Below, one piece after another: positions 53,450 through 62,723 of a stretch of 64,000 nucleotides of DNA (position 1 is the stretch's first letter; the number at the start of each line of letters is the position of its first letter). The stretch covers positions 620,001-684,000 of the forward strand of contig NZ_CANLXG010000003.1 of assembly GCF_947495025.1 (NCBI RefSeq), written 5' to 3'. Below the pieces are notes generated by a model. The model saw only the letters and a program-made list of their open reading frames with translations. It searched no databases and was not told the origin of the DNA. The stretch comes from an uncultured Roseobacter sp. (GTDB lineage: Bacteria > Pseudomonadota > Alphaproteobacteria > Rhodobacterales > Rhodobacteraceae). Both the position numbers and the translations under genes were made by a program.

Positions 53450-55120
53450 ATGGCAGACGCAGCCATCCACGGCCATGATCACCATGACGAGCGCAGCTTC
53501 TTTACGCGCTGGTTCATGTCCACAAACCACAAAGACATCGGTATTCTCTATCTGATCGTCTCGGCCTTCGCCGGTTTCATTTCGGTGGCCTTCACCGTTT
53601 ACATGCGCCTTGAGCTGATGGAGCCCGGCGTACAGTACATGTGTCTTGAAGGCGCACGGCTGATGGCCAGCGATGCGGCCTGTACACCCAACGGTCACCT
53701 CTGGAACGTGCTGATTACCGGCCATGGCATCCTCATGATGTTCTTTGTCGTGATCCCGGCGCTTTTCGGCGGATTTGGCAACTATTTCATGCCTTTGCAG
53801 ATCGGCGCGCCGGATATGGCGTTTCCGAGGATGAACAACCTTTCGTTCTGGCTCTATGTCGCCGGTACGTCCCTCGCGGTTTGCTCGGTGCTGGCACCGG
53901 GTGGCAATGACCAGGCCGGATCAGGTGTGGGCTGGGTGCTTTATCCGCCATTGTCGACCAATGAAGGCGGGTTCTCCATGGACCTCGCAATTTTCGCCGT
54001 GCACGTGTCCGGTGCATCCTCGATCCTGGGCGCGATCAACATGATCACCACGTTCCTGAACATGCGTGCACCGGGTATGACCCTGTTCAAGGTGCCGCTG
54101 TTCTCGTGGTCGATTTTTGTGACAAGCTGGCTGATCCTGCTGTCCCTGCCGGTGCTGGCGGGTGCGATCACCATGCTTCTGATGGACCGCAACTTTGGCT
54201 TCACGTTCTTTGACCCCGCCGGTGGCGGTGATCCGATCCTGTACCAGCATATTCTGTGGTTCTTCGGACACCCCGAGGTGTACATTGTGATCCTGCCCGG
54301 GTTTGGCATCATCAGCCACGTTATCGCGACCTTCTCGCGCAAACCGGTATTCGGCTACCTGCCGATGGTCTGGGCACTGATCGCAATCGGCGCTCTGGGC
54401 TTCGTTGTCTGGGCGCACCACATGTACACCGTCGGCATGAGCCTCAATCAGCAGGCCTACTTTATGCTGGCGACTATGGTCATTGCGGTGCCAACGGGCG
54501 TCAAGATCTTCAGCTGGATTGCCACTATGTGGGGCGGTTCCGTAGAATTCAAAACACCTATGCTCTGGGCTTTTGGCTTCCTGTTCCTCTTCACCGTCGG
54601 TGGTGTGACAGGTATCGTGCTCAGCCAGGCTGCCGTGGACCGCTATTACCACGACACGTACTATGTGGTGGCACACTTCCACTACGTGATGAGCCTCGGT
54701 GCCGTCTTTGCGATCTTTGCGGGTATTTACTTCTACTTCCCCAAGATGACAGGACGTATGTATCCTGAGTGGGCCGGCAAGCTGCACTTCTGGACGTTCT
54801 TCATCGGTGCAAACCTGACCTTCTTCCCACAACACTTCCTGGGCCGTCAGGGTATGCCACGCCGCTATATCGACTACCCGGATGCCTTTGCATACTGGAA
54901 CTGGTGGTCAAGCCTCGGTGCGTTTCTGAGCTTTGCATCTTTCCTCTTCTTCTTTGGCATCATGTTCTATGCCATCCGCAAGGGTAAGGAAGCGAAAGAG
55001 AGCAACCCGTGGAATGAATACGCAGACACACTTGAGTGGACCCTGCCCAGCCCACCGCCGGAGCACACATTCGAGATCCTGCCGAAACAGGAAGACTGGG
55101 ACAACAAACACGCGCACTGA
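53450..55120 (+). CDS. ctaD: Cytochrome c oxidase subunit I (aa3 type)
   Basis: A 556-residue heme-copper oxidase catalytic subunit with 12 helices. Diagnostic sequences are [20 protein letters not shown] for the low-spin heme region, [18 protein letters not shown] with the CuB His-Tyr pair, [10 protein letters not shown] and the heme a/a3 ligands in [15 protein letters not shown] perfect AGGAGG precedes ATG 53450. Subunits II and III and the heme-assembly genes are not here; a separate ctaD is common in Rhodobacteraceae. A terminator follows. Confidence 0.97.
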   Translation: MADAAIHGHDHHDERSFFTRWFMSTNHKDIGILYLIVSAFAGFISVAFTVYMRLELMEPGVQYMCLEGARLMASDAACTPNGHLWNVLITGHGILMMFFVVIPALFGGFGNYFMPLQIGAPDMAFPRMNNLSFWLYVAGTSLAVCSVLAPGGNDQAGSGVGWVLYPPLSTNEGGFSMDLAIFAVHVSGASSILGAINMITTFLNMRAPGMTLFKVPLFSWSIFVTSWLILLSLPVLAGAITMLLMDRNFGFTFFDPAGGGDPILYQHILWFFGHPEVYIVILPGFGIISHVIATFSRKPVFGYLPMVWALIAIGALGFVVWAHHMYTVGMSLNQQAYFMLATMVIAVPTGVKIFSWIATMWGGSVEFKTPMLWAFGFLFLFTVGGVTGIVLSQAAVDRYYHDTYYVVAHFHYVMSLGAVFAIFAGIYFYFPKMTGRMYPEWAGKLHFWTFFIGANLTFFPQHFLGRQGMPRRYIDYPDAFAYWNWWSSLGAFLSFASFLFFFGIMFYAIRKGKEAKESNPWNEYADTLEWTLPSPPPEHTFEILPKQEDWDNKHAH

Positions 55121-55142
55121 CGCGGTCCTGTCTGCAGAAAAC

Positions 55143-55180
55143 AAAGGCCCCGGTTGTTTTGCCGGGGCCTTTTTTCTTGT
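55143..55180 (+). terminator. Rho-independent terminator after ctaD
   Basis: Arms AAAGGCCCCGG (55143-55153) and CCGGGGCCTTT (55162-55172) with an 8-base loop TTGTTTTG, followed by TTTCTTGT. It begins 23 bases after the ctaD stop. Confidence 0.9.
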
Positions 55181-55371
55181 TGCCAGATGACAGGCCTGCA
55201 CCGGTGAAACCTGATCACTGTTTCCATTCAGGGCACAATATTGCAGGCCAAAATAAATTGTACATAACCCTCTCAACCACAAGTATTTTTTGTGCCCCCT
55301 GGCCGACTTTTCCTTGATACCTGCAGAAGTCAAAAATAAGATTTTGACATAAATACCAGGGATACGATTTC

Positions 55372-56835
55372 ATGAAAAAACTACCATTGCTGCTGTGCGC
55401 AACTGCGTTGACCGCAACGAGCGCAGCTGCCGAAACAATCCAGTTGCAGCTGACCTACGACAACCTCCAGTTCCGTTTTCTGCCAGACGATAACTTCAGT
55501 GATGATGATGCGTCCGGGTTTCTGTTCCCGGGAGACGGCGCGATCTATAACGACGATGTGTCTCCGGAAGACCTCGCCGCGCTGCAGGCTGCCGTCGACG
55601 CAGAACTCCAGGAAATCTTCCAGAATGACAATCTCAACGGTGGAGCCACTTTTGAATCTGAGGAAGACGGAGGCGACAATGCATGGGTTCTGCCCCAGGA
55701 CCTCAACCCGTTTGCTTCGGTCACTTTCACTGTGAACCTCGACCTTGATGCCTTTGACACAAGCGCGGTCATCGGCACAGGTGACGGGGACGACCCGACT
55801 GAGACACAACTGTTCTTCACACCGATCGACGCAGTGCTGCGCGACGATGGAGGCGAGCCGATTGAGATCGTCGAAGGACTTTTCAACTACACCGCAATGG
55901 GGGCCGGCGACGGCATAAGCCTGACAGATGACCAGACAGGTGATGTCATTGCATTCGGCGCCAGCGACACCGGGTCAGAAGGTGCTGAAGAGATCAGTAT
56001 CGGTTTCTTTTTTGCCAACCTCAATGAGGGGCAGCAAAACTGGTTTGACGACCTGGGCGAGGACGGAAACGCCCTGTTTACAGCTCTGGCCGATGATACC
56101 TTTACCCGGATATTCGAGTATGAGGAACTCAGTGTCAGCGCACCGGATGCAGAAGGGAATGTGACCCAGCTGGGGAAATACCAGATCCAGGGCACGCTTT
56201 CCGGTGTTTCAGGGTCGCTGAACACCGTTCCGACCGGGCTGGAGGATGCACCTCTCCTGCCGGTCGAAACCGTGGTGGATGAAGAAGGCACGCCAACGTA
56301 CACTTTTGCTGTCACTCTGCCGGAAAGCGATGGGCTGCTTGAACCGATCTGGATCGACCCGGATGTCGCGACGGGGTATGTCTACACAATCGAAGACGGT
56401 GACGGAAACCGCTATGAAATAGCCGGCATCGAAGCGCCGGAATTCGGCGATGTTATGGATCCCGACGGCTATACTGTTGTCTTTACCGCTGACGGTGTCG
56501 AGTATTCTGTCGACATCAACACCGGCGAGCGTCTGGTTTTCGCTGACGTTGTGCCCGCAGATGGCCAGCCGGTGATCTCCGGTGTTACCAGTGTGGAACT
56601 GCGGGGCATCAATCCCGAACTTCTCGTTGATCCGACAGACCCGCTGGCCTTCCTTACAGGCATCATTCCGGGCGCCGGCGTCTCTGGCAGTGTGTTTCTG
56701 ACGCAGACACCAACAGTCGAATTTTTCGACCCGGACGCAGGTCCTGACATGTCGGCCGTACCGCTGCCGCTGCCGGCTCTGATGCTGCTGAGCGGTATCG
56801 CGGGTCTTGGCCTGATGCGCCGCAAGCGGGCCTGA
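55372..56835 (+). CDS. VPLPA-CTERM-type sorted surface protein
   Basis: A 487-residue acidic protein with signal peptide 1-20 (LLLCATALTATSAAA). The C-terminus has the tripartite sorting signal of the VPLPA-CTERM/PEP-CTERM class: AVPLPLPALMLL, hydrophobic helix, then basic RRKRA. Such proteins are processed by exosortase-type proteases and linked to exopolysaccharide or surface matrix. The body is Asp/Glu/Thr-rich, with no cysteines visible in the mature part, and probably beta-rich. It is translationally coupled to the next gene (TGATG). No exosortase lies in this window. Confidence 0.85.
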   Translation: MKKLPLLLCATALTATSAAAETIQLQLTYDNLQFRFLPDDNFSDDDASGFLFPGDGAIYNDDVSPEDLAALQAAVDAELQEIFQNDNLNGGATFESEEDGGDNAWVLPQDLNPFASVTFTVNLDLDAFDTSAVIGTGDGDDPTETQLFFTPIDAVLRDDGGEPIEIVEGLFNYTAMGAGDGISLTDDQTGDVIAFGASDTGSEGAEEISIGFFFANLNEGQQNWFDDLGEDGNALFTALADDTFTRIFEYEELSVSAPDAEGNVTQLGKYQIQGTLSGVSGSLNTVPTGLEDAPLLPVETVVDEEGTPTYTFAVTLPESDGLLEPIWIDPDVATGYVYTIEDGDGNRYEIAGIEAPEFGDVMDPDGYTVVFTADGVEYSVDINTGERLVFADVVPADGQPVISGVTSVELRGINPELLVDPTDPLAFLTGIIPGAGVSGSVFLTQTPTVEFFDPDAGPDMSAVPLPLPALMLLSGIAGLGLMRRKRA

Positions 56836-57401
56836 TGCGCAGAACAGTAACCGGCGCGGCGCTCGCCGCCGCGCTGGCCTCACCTCTTTCGGCAGCTGAC
56901 AGCAGCGGAAGGTATGCAGCAGGCTATCCTGCATCCCTGGAATGCAGAGCTGTTTCGGCGGCCGAACCTGGAAGCGAGACGCTCTTTGCGATCGCTGCAT
57001 TCTCAGAAGGCTGGCTTGCCGCACACGCAAAACTCACGCCTGGTGTGTTTGATCTCACGCCCTGGCAATCAATAGAATATGTCGTCGCCCAGCTGCGCGC
57101 TTACTGCGATTCGCGCCCCGAAGACCGTTTGCTGAACGCCCTTGACCAGCTGACAGCGTTCCTGGAACCAGACGCGCTGGCAGAAGGTGGGACACCGGTG
57201 ACGGTGTCGAACGGGCAGCAGGTCATTATGGTTCATCCTGAGACACTCGAACGTATTCGCCAGAAGCTGGTTGAGCGTGGGTTTTCCCCGGCGGACAACG
57301 ACGATCCGGTTGCAGGTCTCAGGGCGTTCCAGCGTGATGCCGGCGTCACCGAGAGCGGTCTGCCGGACCAGGCAACCCTGCAGCGTCTGTTCAGCCCCTG
57401 A
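56835..57401 (+). CDS. Small exported protein with HdeA-like and peptidoglycan-binding-like parts
   Basis: A 188-residue protein. Signal peptide 1-20 (AALAAALASPLSAA). Residues 30-110 contain a two-Cys helical region (LECRAVSA ... LRAYCDSRPEDRLLNAL) like HdeA/HdeB. The C-terminal 50 residues (IRQKLVERGFSP, GLRAFQRDAGVTESGLPDQA, TLQRLF) form a peptidoglycan-binding type 1 half-repeat. The ATG overlaps the VPLPA-CTERM gene stop, so the pair is one operon. A periplasmic wall-associated chaperone-like role is inferred only. Confidence 0.72.
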   Translation: MRRTVTGAALAAALASPLSAADSSGRYAAGYPASLECRAVSAAEPGSETLFAIAAFSEGWLAAHAKLTPGVFDLTPWQSIEYVVAQLRAYCDSRPEDRLLNALDQLTAFLEPDALAEGGTPVTVSNGQQVIMVHPETLERIRQKLVERGFSPADNDDPVAGLRAFQRDAGVTESGLPDQATLQRLFSP

Positions 57402-57507
57402 GCGGTTTTGCCGGAGAACCCGGACCCGCGGCTGCGAGATGCTGCCGCATTGAGCTCACGGGCGGGCATTGTCATATTAGGGTCATCAAACAGACGGACT
57501 TCCGGTG

Positions 57508-57990
57508 ATGCCGTATCAATGGACATCTGAACCAGGCCAGACGCCCCAGACACTGCATCTGTGGCCGCACAACTCTCTGCCTGCCCGAGGTATGGCCGCC
57601 TTTGTGCTGTCAACGTTTACACTGATCTGTATCCCCACGCTGCCGCTGCTGGGGTCCCCTATCCTGTGGGGTCTGCTGCCTTTCCTGCTTGCTGCCGTAT
57701 GGGGTATCTATTTTGCTCTGCAGCGCAATCACCGGGCGCGCCAGATAAAAGAAGTTCTGACACTCGGCGAGAAAGACGCACAACTGATCAGAACAGAACC
57801 CGGCGGCGAGGTTCACGCCTGGGACTGCAACCGGTACTGGACCACGATCACAAAGTACGAAAAGGACGGGCCCGTTCCACAGTATGTCACGCTCAGCGGC
57901 ATGGGGCGCGAAGTCGAGATCGGATCATTTCTGAGCGAAGAAGAGCGGATCTCACTTTACGAGGAGTTGCAGCGCGCCTGGACGCGCTGA
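57508..57990 (+). CDS. DUF2244-domain membrane protein
   Basis: A 160-residue protein of the DUF2244 family, usual in alphaproteobacteria. Two adjacent membrane helices (about 28-68) are followed by a cytosolic beta-rich domain with LGEKDAQLIRTEPGG and VHAWDCNRYWTTI, then VTLSGMGREVEIGSFLSEEE. Function is not known; such genes often sit near cytochrome oxidase genes, and ctaD is about 2.4 kb upstream. The ATG at 57508 is preferred over the GTG three bases before it. Confidence 0.88.
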   Translation: MPYQWTSEPGQTPQTLHLWPHNSLPARGMAAFVLSTFTLICIPTLPLLGSPILWGLLPFLLAAVWGIYFALQRNHRARQIKEVLTLGEKDAQLIRTEPGGEVHAWDCNRYWTTITKYEKDGPVPQYVTLSGMGREVEIGSFLSEEERISLYEELQRAWTR

Positions 57991-57994
57991 CGCT

Positions 57995-58681
57995 TCACTC
58001 TTGAAAATAACGCGCTGCCAGAGCACGCGCCCTTTGCGGTTCGATCTGCCAGCAGCATGCGACCTCCCACGCCGCGATGGCGAGAGCCGTTTTGCCGCTC
58101 GGCCCCACTCCTTCCACGGGCGTCCTGTCAAATAACAGCCAGTCGTAACGTGCCTCGTCCCAGTCCAGCAGCGCATAAGTTCCGCGCGGCGTACGAATGA
58201 CATTACGCGGGTTCAGATCGCCATGGATGATACCTGCCTCACCACCCGCTGTTGCGCGCCACGCCGCCCGACAGGCCCTCACCAGCCCCGGTGGCATGGC
58301 AAGCAGATCGACGTCACCGCCCGTGTACGCATCAATCAGCGCTTCCGCAGAAGCAAAACCGGGACGCTGCGAAAGGCCCTGCGTCAGAAGATGAAAGCGG
58401 GCCATCAGAGGGGCAAGTCGCACCATTTCTTCGGGTGCAGCAAGTTCGCCCTCGATGAATGGTTCGCACGTCCAGCCTCTTTCCGAGAGGTGCCCGTTTG
58501 TGCTTCTGATCAGCTCCGGAACCTCAAATCCAGCAATACGTGCCTGCGCCTGAACCGGCCCCAGCCACGCGAGGCCGCCGGCACACCTGCGTGTTGTCTT
58601 GAATACAACGGAAGGATGTGTTCCCGGCAGACTGCGCCAGACGGCATTCCGGGCGCCGCCGGGAAGTGGCTCCACCTGCAC
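57995..58681 (-). CDS. Aminoglycoside/choline-kinase-fold phosphotransferase
   Basis: A 228-residue kinase-fold protein. The Brenner motif is GIIHGDLNPRNVI, followed by the metal-binding ALLDWDEARYDWLLFD. The N-lobe is short: it starts at GTG 58681, and the same frame stays open further upstream with no ATG, so the true start may be an alternative codon earlier. The substrate is unknown; the family includes choline and homoserine kinases and antibiotic kinases. It lies downstream of the YqeY gene on the same strand. Confidence 0.78.
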   Translation of the reverse strand: MQVEPLPGGARNAVWRSLPGTHPSVVFKTTRRCAGGLAWLGPVQAQARIAGFEVPELIRSTNGHLSERGWTCEPFIEGELAAPEEMVRLAPLMARFHLLTQGLSQRPGFASAEALIDAYTGGDVDLLAMPPGLVRACRAAWRATAGGEAGIIHGDLNPRNVIRTPRGTYALLDWDEARYDWLLFDRTPVEGVGPSGKTALAIAAWEVACCWQIEPQRARALAARYFQE

Positions 58682-58734
58682 ATCAAAACCCCAGAGCCCC
58701 GGATCAGGGCCGGTGCCAGCGTCCCGGGCAGGGG

Positions 58735-59193
58735 TCAGCTGAGGCGATCCTTGAGCATCGGGCCTATTTTGCCAAAATCCATCTGACCAGTGTAGCGGCC
58801 TTTGAGAACACCCATTACCTTGCCCATGTCCCGGATGCTGTCTGCACCGAGTTCGGCCACAGCTGCGTCGACAGCGGCTGCGGCTTCTTCTTCGGACAGC
58901 TGCCGCGGGAGAAACTCCTCGATCACGGTCATCTCGCCGCGCTCGCGCTCCGCGAGGTCGAGCCTGCCGCCCTCCTCGTATGCACGCGCACTTTCCGTTC
59001 GCTGCTTGGCCATCTTACCAAGAATGGCAAGTACTTCTTCGTTTCCCACGCCGTCGTCATTGCCTTCGGCACGCGCCGCAATGTCCTTGTCTTTGATCGC
59101 GGCGTTGATCAGCCGCAACGTTGACAGGCGATCCGCCGCCTTGTCTTTCATCGCCTGCTTGAGAGCGGCGGAAATCCTGGTGCGCAGGTCCAT
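58735..59193 (-). CDS. GatB/YqeY-domain protein
   Basis: A 152-residue YqeY-family protein: a basic N-terminal helix bundle (LRTRISAALKQAMKDKAADR, LSTLRLINAAIKD) and a small C-terminal domain (MGKVMGVLKGRYTGQMDFGK). It resembles the tRNA-binding tail of GatB but acts alone; its role is unclear, possibly tRNA-related. It is divergent from carA, as often seen. Confidence 0.92.
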   Translation of the reverse strand: MDLRTRISAALKQAMKDKAADRLSTLRLINAAIKDKDIAARAEGNDDGVGNEEVLAILGKMAKQRTESARAYEEGGRLDLAERERGEMTVIEEFLPRQLSEEEAAAAVDAAVAELGADSIRDMGKVMGVLKGRYTGQMDFGKIGPMLKDRLS

Positions 59194-59401
59194 TGATCTG
59201 TCCTTCCGGTGAGGCCACAGAACGTGGCTATGCTCAGGCGCCGGACCTTATCCAAAGGCACCTGCCGCTGCAACCACCGGCGCACGAAACGCCGCGACGT
59301 CAGATTGCACGTCCCGTTGCCCTAAACGCCCTTGACCGTGCCGTGCGCCGGGACTAGTTTCCGCCAGATTTTGCCCCAGCCTTTTGCCGAAAGGACCGCC
59401 C

Positions 59402-60562
59402 ATGCTTTCCGCTGCGCCCGACCGCCCTACCGCTTGTCTGGCACTTGCCGACGGGACGCTGTTTTACGGAATGGGTTTTGGCGCGACCGGCCAGACCGTG
59501 GCAGAACTCTGCTTCAATACCGCGATGACGGGCTATCAGGAAATCATGACCGACCCGTCCTATGCGGGGCAGATCGTGACCTTTACCTTCCCGCATATCG
59601 GCAATGTCGGCGTCAATCCCGAGGACGACGAAACGGGCGATCCGGTGGCGGCAGGTATGGTCGTAAAATGGATGCCGACCGATCCCTCCAGCTGGCGGTC
59701 GGTACAGGATCTCGACAAATGGCTCGCTGCGCGCGGACGGATTGCCCTGGGCGGTGTGGACACGCGCCGTCTGACCCGGGCGATCCGGCAGTCCGGCGCG
59801 CCGCATGTTGCACTGGCGCATAATCCGGATGGAAACTTTGACGTCGAGGCGCTCGTCGCAGCCGCCCGGGATTTCTCGGGGCTCGAAGGCCTTGACCTCG
59901 CCAGGGAGGTTACATGCGCCCAGTCATACCGCTGGAATGAGATGCGGTGGGCATGGCCCGACGGGTACAGCCCGCAGGAAGATCCAAGACACCGCGTTGT
60001 GGCGCTGGATTACGGGGCCAAGCGCAACATTCTGCGCTGTCTCGCAAGCGCGGGATGTGACGTAACCGTCCTGCCCGCAACTGCCAGCTTTGACGAGGTT
60101 ATGGCACACAATCCGGACGGCGTGTTTCTGTCCAACGGACCAGGTGACCCGGCAGCAACCGGAACCTATGCCGTACCAATGATCCGTCAGGTGCTGGATG
60201 ATACCGATCTGCCGGTCTTTGGTATCTGCCTCGGCCATCAGATGCTGGCGCTGGCTCTGGGCGCCCAGACCATCAAAATGAACCACGGCCATCATGGCGC
60301 GAACCATCCGGTCAAAGATCACGACACCGGCAAGGTGGAAATCACCTCCATGAACCACGGGTTCGCCGTGGATGCGCAAACCCTGCCCGATGGCGTAGTC
60401 GAAACCCATACCTCGCTTTTTGACGGATCAAACTGTGGTATCCGCGTGGATGGCCGCCCGGTCTGGTCAGTTCAGCATCACCCGGAAGCCAGCCCGGGAC
60501 CGCAGGACAGCTATTATCTGTTCGAGCGTTTTGCCCGCGCCATGGCCGAGCGCGCCGCCTGA
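59402..60562 (+). CDS. carA: Carbamoyl-phosphate synthase small (glutaminase) subunit
   Basis: A 386-residue CarA, which supplies ammonia to the large subunit for arginine and pyrimidine synthesis. The N-terminal domain (about 1-150) includes TGYQEIMTDPSYAGQIVTFT, and the glutamine amidotransferase domain has LDYGAKRNI, the nucleophile Cys in FGICLGHQMLAL, and the catalytic His and Glu in QHHPEASPGPQD. carB is not adjacent. The start at 59402 is chosen over 59384 because it begins the conserved N-terminus (PTACLALADGTLFYG nearby). Confidence 0.96.
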   Translation: MLSAAPDRPTACLALADGTLFYGMGFGATGQTVAELCFNTAMTGYQEIMTDPSYAGQIVTFTFPHIGNVGVNPEDDETGDPVAAGMVVKWMPTDPSSWRSVQDLDKWLAARGRIALGGVDTRRLTRAIRQSGAPHVALAHNPDGNFDVEALVAAARDFSGLEGLDLAREVTCAQSYRWNEMRWAWPDGYSPQEDPRHRVVALDYGAKRNILRCLASAGCDVTVLPATASFDEVMAHNPDGVFLSNGPGDPAATGTYAVPMIRQVLDDTDLPVFGICLGHQMLALALGAQTIKMNHGHHGANHPVKDHDTGKVEITSMNHGFAVDAQTLPDGVVETHTSLFDGSNCGIRVDGRPVWSVQHHPEASPGPQDSYYLFERFARAMAERAA

Positions 60563-60593
60563 TCAACACTCGCTCAGGTAGAATAATCCAACC

Positions 60594-60609
60594 TTAACAG
60601 ATCATTAAC
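60594..60609. promoter_or_regulatory. Perfect CtrA-type binding site
   Basis: TTAA (60594-60597), seven bases, TTAAC (60605-60609) is a full match to the CtrA consensus TTAA-N7-TTAAC. It lies 48 bases upstream of the MshEN-glycosyltransferase start, in the correct position for an activator. It is the only perfect match I found between genes in this window. Confidence 0.6.
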
Positions 60610-60656
60610 TATGATCTGACAGTCTCTGCCGGTATTTCCCTGAACAGGGCTGGCTG

Positions 60657-62723
60657 ATGAACGACTTTGACCTGCGTCTGGCAAAGCCAAAGCGCGCACT
60701 GACAGGTGCGTCGCGTACGCCCATTGGCGCGCTGCTGCTGGACGATGGCAAAATTGCACAGGACGATCTCCGGCATGCCCTGGCTTTGCAGGAACGCATC
60801 GATGCGCCCCTTGGCGATATTATGGTGGCCGAAGGTCTGGTTTCCAAACGGGATGTGCTGGGTGCACTGGCAGTTCAGGCCTGTACAGATCAGGCGGCTG
60901 ACCCGCTGTATGAACCACCCGCGCTTCAGATGGCACGGCATCTGCCCGCTGCTCTGTGTCTGCGCTATGGCGTTGTGCCGTGGCGCGAGGACGGAAACGA
61001 GATCTGCATTGCGACCAGCAGTCCGGACGCGTTTTCGCAGCTCAGACAGGCACTTGGCCCCCGTGGGAAGAATCTGGTTCCGGTTATCGCCGAAGAGGCC
61101 CGCATTCAGTCGCAGATCAGCCGGCTTTACGGATCAGAACTTGCAGCGGAGGCGGCGCAGCGCGTTCCCGCACGCGAAAGCTGCCGCGGCTGGGAAGACT
61201 CGCGCAGGGCACGGTTGCGCTGGTCTGCGGCGATCCTCGGTGTCTGCACTGCGATGGCTGTCTTTATACCGGCGTATCTGATCACTGTCCTGACCCTGAT
61301 TGCAACAGTCACCCTCCTGATGACGACAGTTCTGAAACTCGCCGCCCTGATCGCACATGTGACGCCAGCGGCTTTGCCCGCGAAGCTGGCAGCGGTCAGG
61401 CCGTCAGATGTCCTGAACCGCCTGAAGCCTGCAGCACACACCCCGCAAACCGGTCCTGAACTGACGTTGCTTTCAGGCCCGCGTGCGGGTGCTGCCCTGC
61501 GTATCGCTGGGGAAACGCGGAAGCTTGGCATTGGCGCACTGCCCTTTGTCAACGCGGGTGAAAAACACTTCCGCATGCCACGTGTATCCGTTCTGGTGCC
61601 TTTGCTGCGGGAGCGCGAGATTGCCAGCCAGCTGATCAGCCGCCTGTCACGCCTGACCTACCCCAAGTCCTTGCTCGAAGTGGTTCTGGTGCTCGAGGCC
61701 AGTGACACTCTGACGCGTGAGACGATCGCCCGGACCACCCTGCCCGAATGGATGCGGGTAATAGAGGTACCCGAAGCGGGAAACCTGACAACAAAGCCCC
61801 GCGCACTGAACTACGCGCTGGATTTCTGCCGTGGCTCCATCATCGGCGTCTGGGATGCAGAAGACTGGCCCGAGGCCGACCAGATCGAAAAAGTGGTCAC
61901 CCGCTTTCAACAGGCACCACCGGAAACCGCCTGTATCCAGGGGGTTCTCGACTACTACAATTCCCGCACAAACTGGCTGACACGCTGCTTTTCTATCGAA
62001 TACGCAAGCTGGTGGCGGGTGTTCCTGCCGGGCATTGCCCGTATGGGTCTTGTTGTACCCCTCGGCGGCACGACACTGTTTTTCCGCAGACGCGCGCTGG
62101 AAGACCTTGGCGGCTGGGACGCGCATAATGTCACCGAAGACGCTGATCTTGGTCTGCGCCTGGCACGCCACGGCTATATGACAGAACTGCTGCCCACAGT
62201 AACACATGAAGAAGCGACCAGCCGCGCCTGGCCCTGGATCCGGCAACGGTCACGCTGGCTGAAGGGCTTCCTGATCACTTACTGTGTGCATATGCGCGAT
62301 GTACGCCAGCTCTGGCGTGATCTGGGCCCTGCACGTTTTTTCGGCGTACAAACCCTCTTTTTTGCCACTGTAACGCAGTTTGCCCTGGCCCCGGTGCTCT
62401 GGTCTTTCTGGTTCATTCTCGCGGGACTGGGACACCCCATTTCAGGCATACTGGGTCAGACAACCGTCACGGCCATGATCGCACTTTTCATTCTCTCTGC
62501 GGTCCTGACGCTCGCTGCAGGGGTGATCGCAACGGCAGACAAACCACGCAGGCATCTGATCCCCTTCGTGCCAACCATGGGTGTTTATTTCGCGCTCGGC
62601 ACGCTTGCCGCCTATAAAGCCCTGTGGGAATTGATCCGGGCGCCATTTTACTGGGACAAGACCCAGCATGGTGTCACGACATGCCCCGCAGCGCCTGACG
62701 CCCGGGGTCAGCTTTCGTCCTGA
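60657..62723 (+). CDS. Processive family 2 glycosyltransferase with N-terminal MshEN domain
   Basis: A 688-residue fusion. Residues 23-74 hold two MshEN motifs (IGALLLDDGKIAQDDLRHAL and LGDIMVAEGLVSKRDVLGAL), the c-di-GMP-binding module of GspE/MshE ATPases, but the Arg that normally precedes the LG is missing in both. Two membrane helices (about 195-240) follow. The glycosyltransferase has VLVPLLREREI, D-x-D-like WDAEDWPEAD, TEDADLGLRLARHGY and the QxxRW motif QRSRWLKG, marking a processive polymerase, then four C-terminal helices. It probably makes and exports a surface polysaccharide under CtrA and perhaps c-di-GMP control. Its stop overlaps the convergent GntR gene by 16 bases. Confidence 0.85.
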   Translation: MNDFDLRLAKPKRALTGASRTPIGALLLDDGKIAQDDLRHALALQERIDAPLGDIMVAEGLVSKRDVLGALAVQACTDQAADPLYEPPALQMARHLPAALCLRYGVVPWREDGNEICIATSSPDAFSQLRQALGPRGKNLVPVIAEEARIQSQISRLYGSELAAEAAQRVPARESCRGWEDSRRARLRWSAAILGVCTAMAVFIPAYLITVLTLIATVTLLMTTVLKLAALIAHVTPAALPAKLAAVRPSDVLNRLKPAAHTPQTGPELTLLSGPRAGAALRIAGETRKLGIGALPFVNAGEKHFRMPRVSVLVPLLREREIASQLISRLSRLTYPKSLLEVVLVLEASDTLTRETIARTTLPEWMRVIEVPEAGNLTTKPRALNYALDFCRGSIIGVWDAEDWPEADQIEKVVTRFQQAPPETACIQGVLDYYNSRTNWLTRCFSIEYASWWRVFLPGIARMGLVVPLGGTTLFFRRRALEDLGGWDAHNVTEDADLGLRLARHGYMTELLPTVTHEEATSRAWPWIRQRSRWLKGFLITYCVHMRDVRQLWRDLGPARFFGVQTLFFATVTQFALAPVLWSFWFILAGLGHPISGILGQTTVTAMIALFILSAVLTLAAGVIATADKPRRHLIPFVPTMGVYFALGTLAAYKALWELIRAPFYWDKTQHGVTTCPAAPDARGQLSS

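Noticed and set aside
55344..55349. TTGACA as a promoter for the VPLPA-CTERM gene
   Set aside because: The -10 position would fall on the start codon (55372), leaving no leader, so it cannot be the promoter of this gene.
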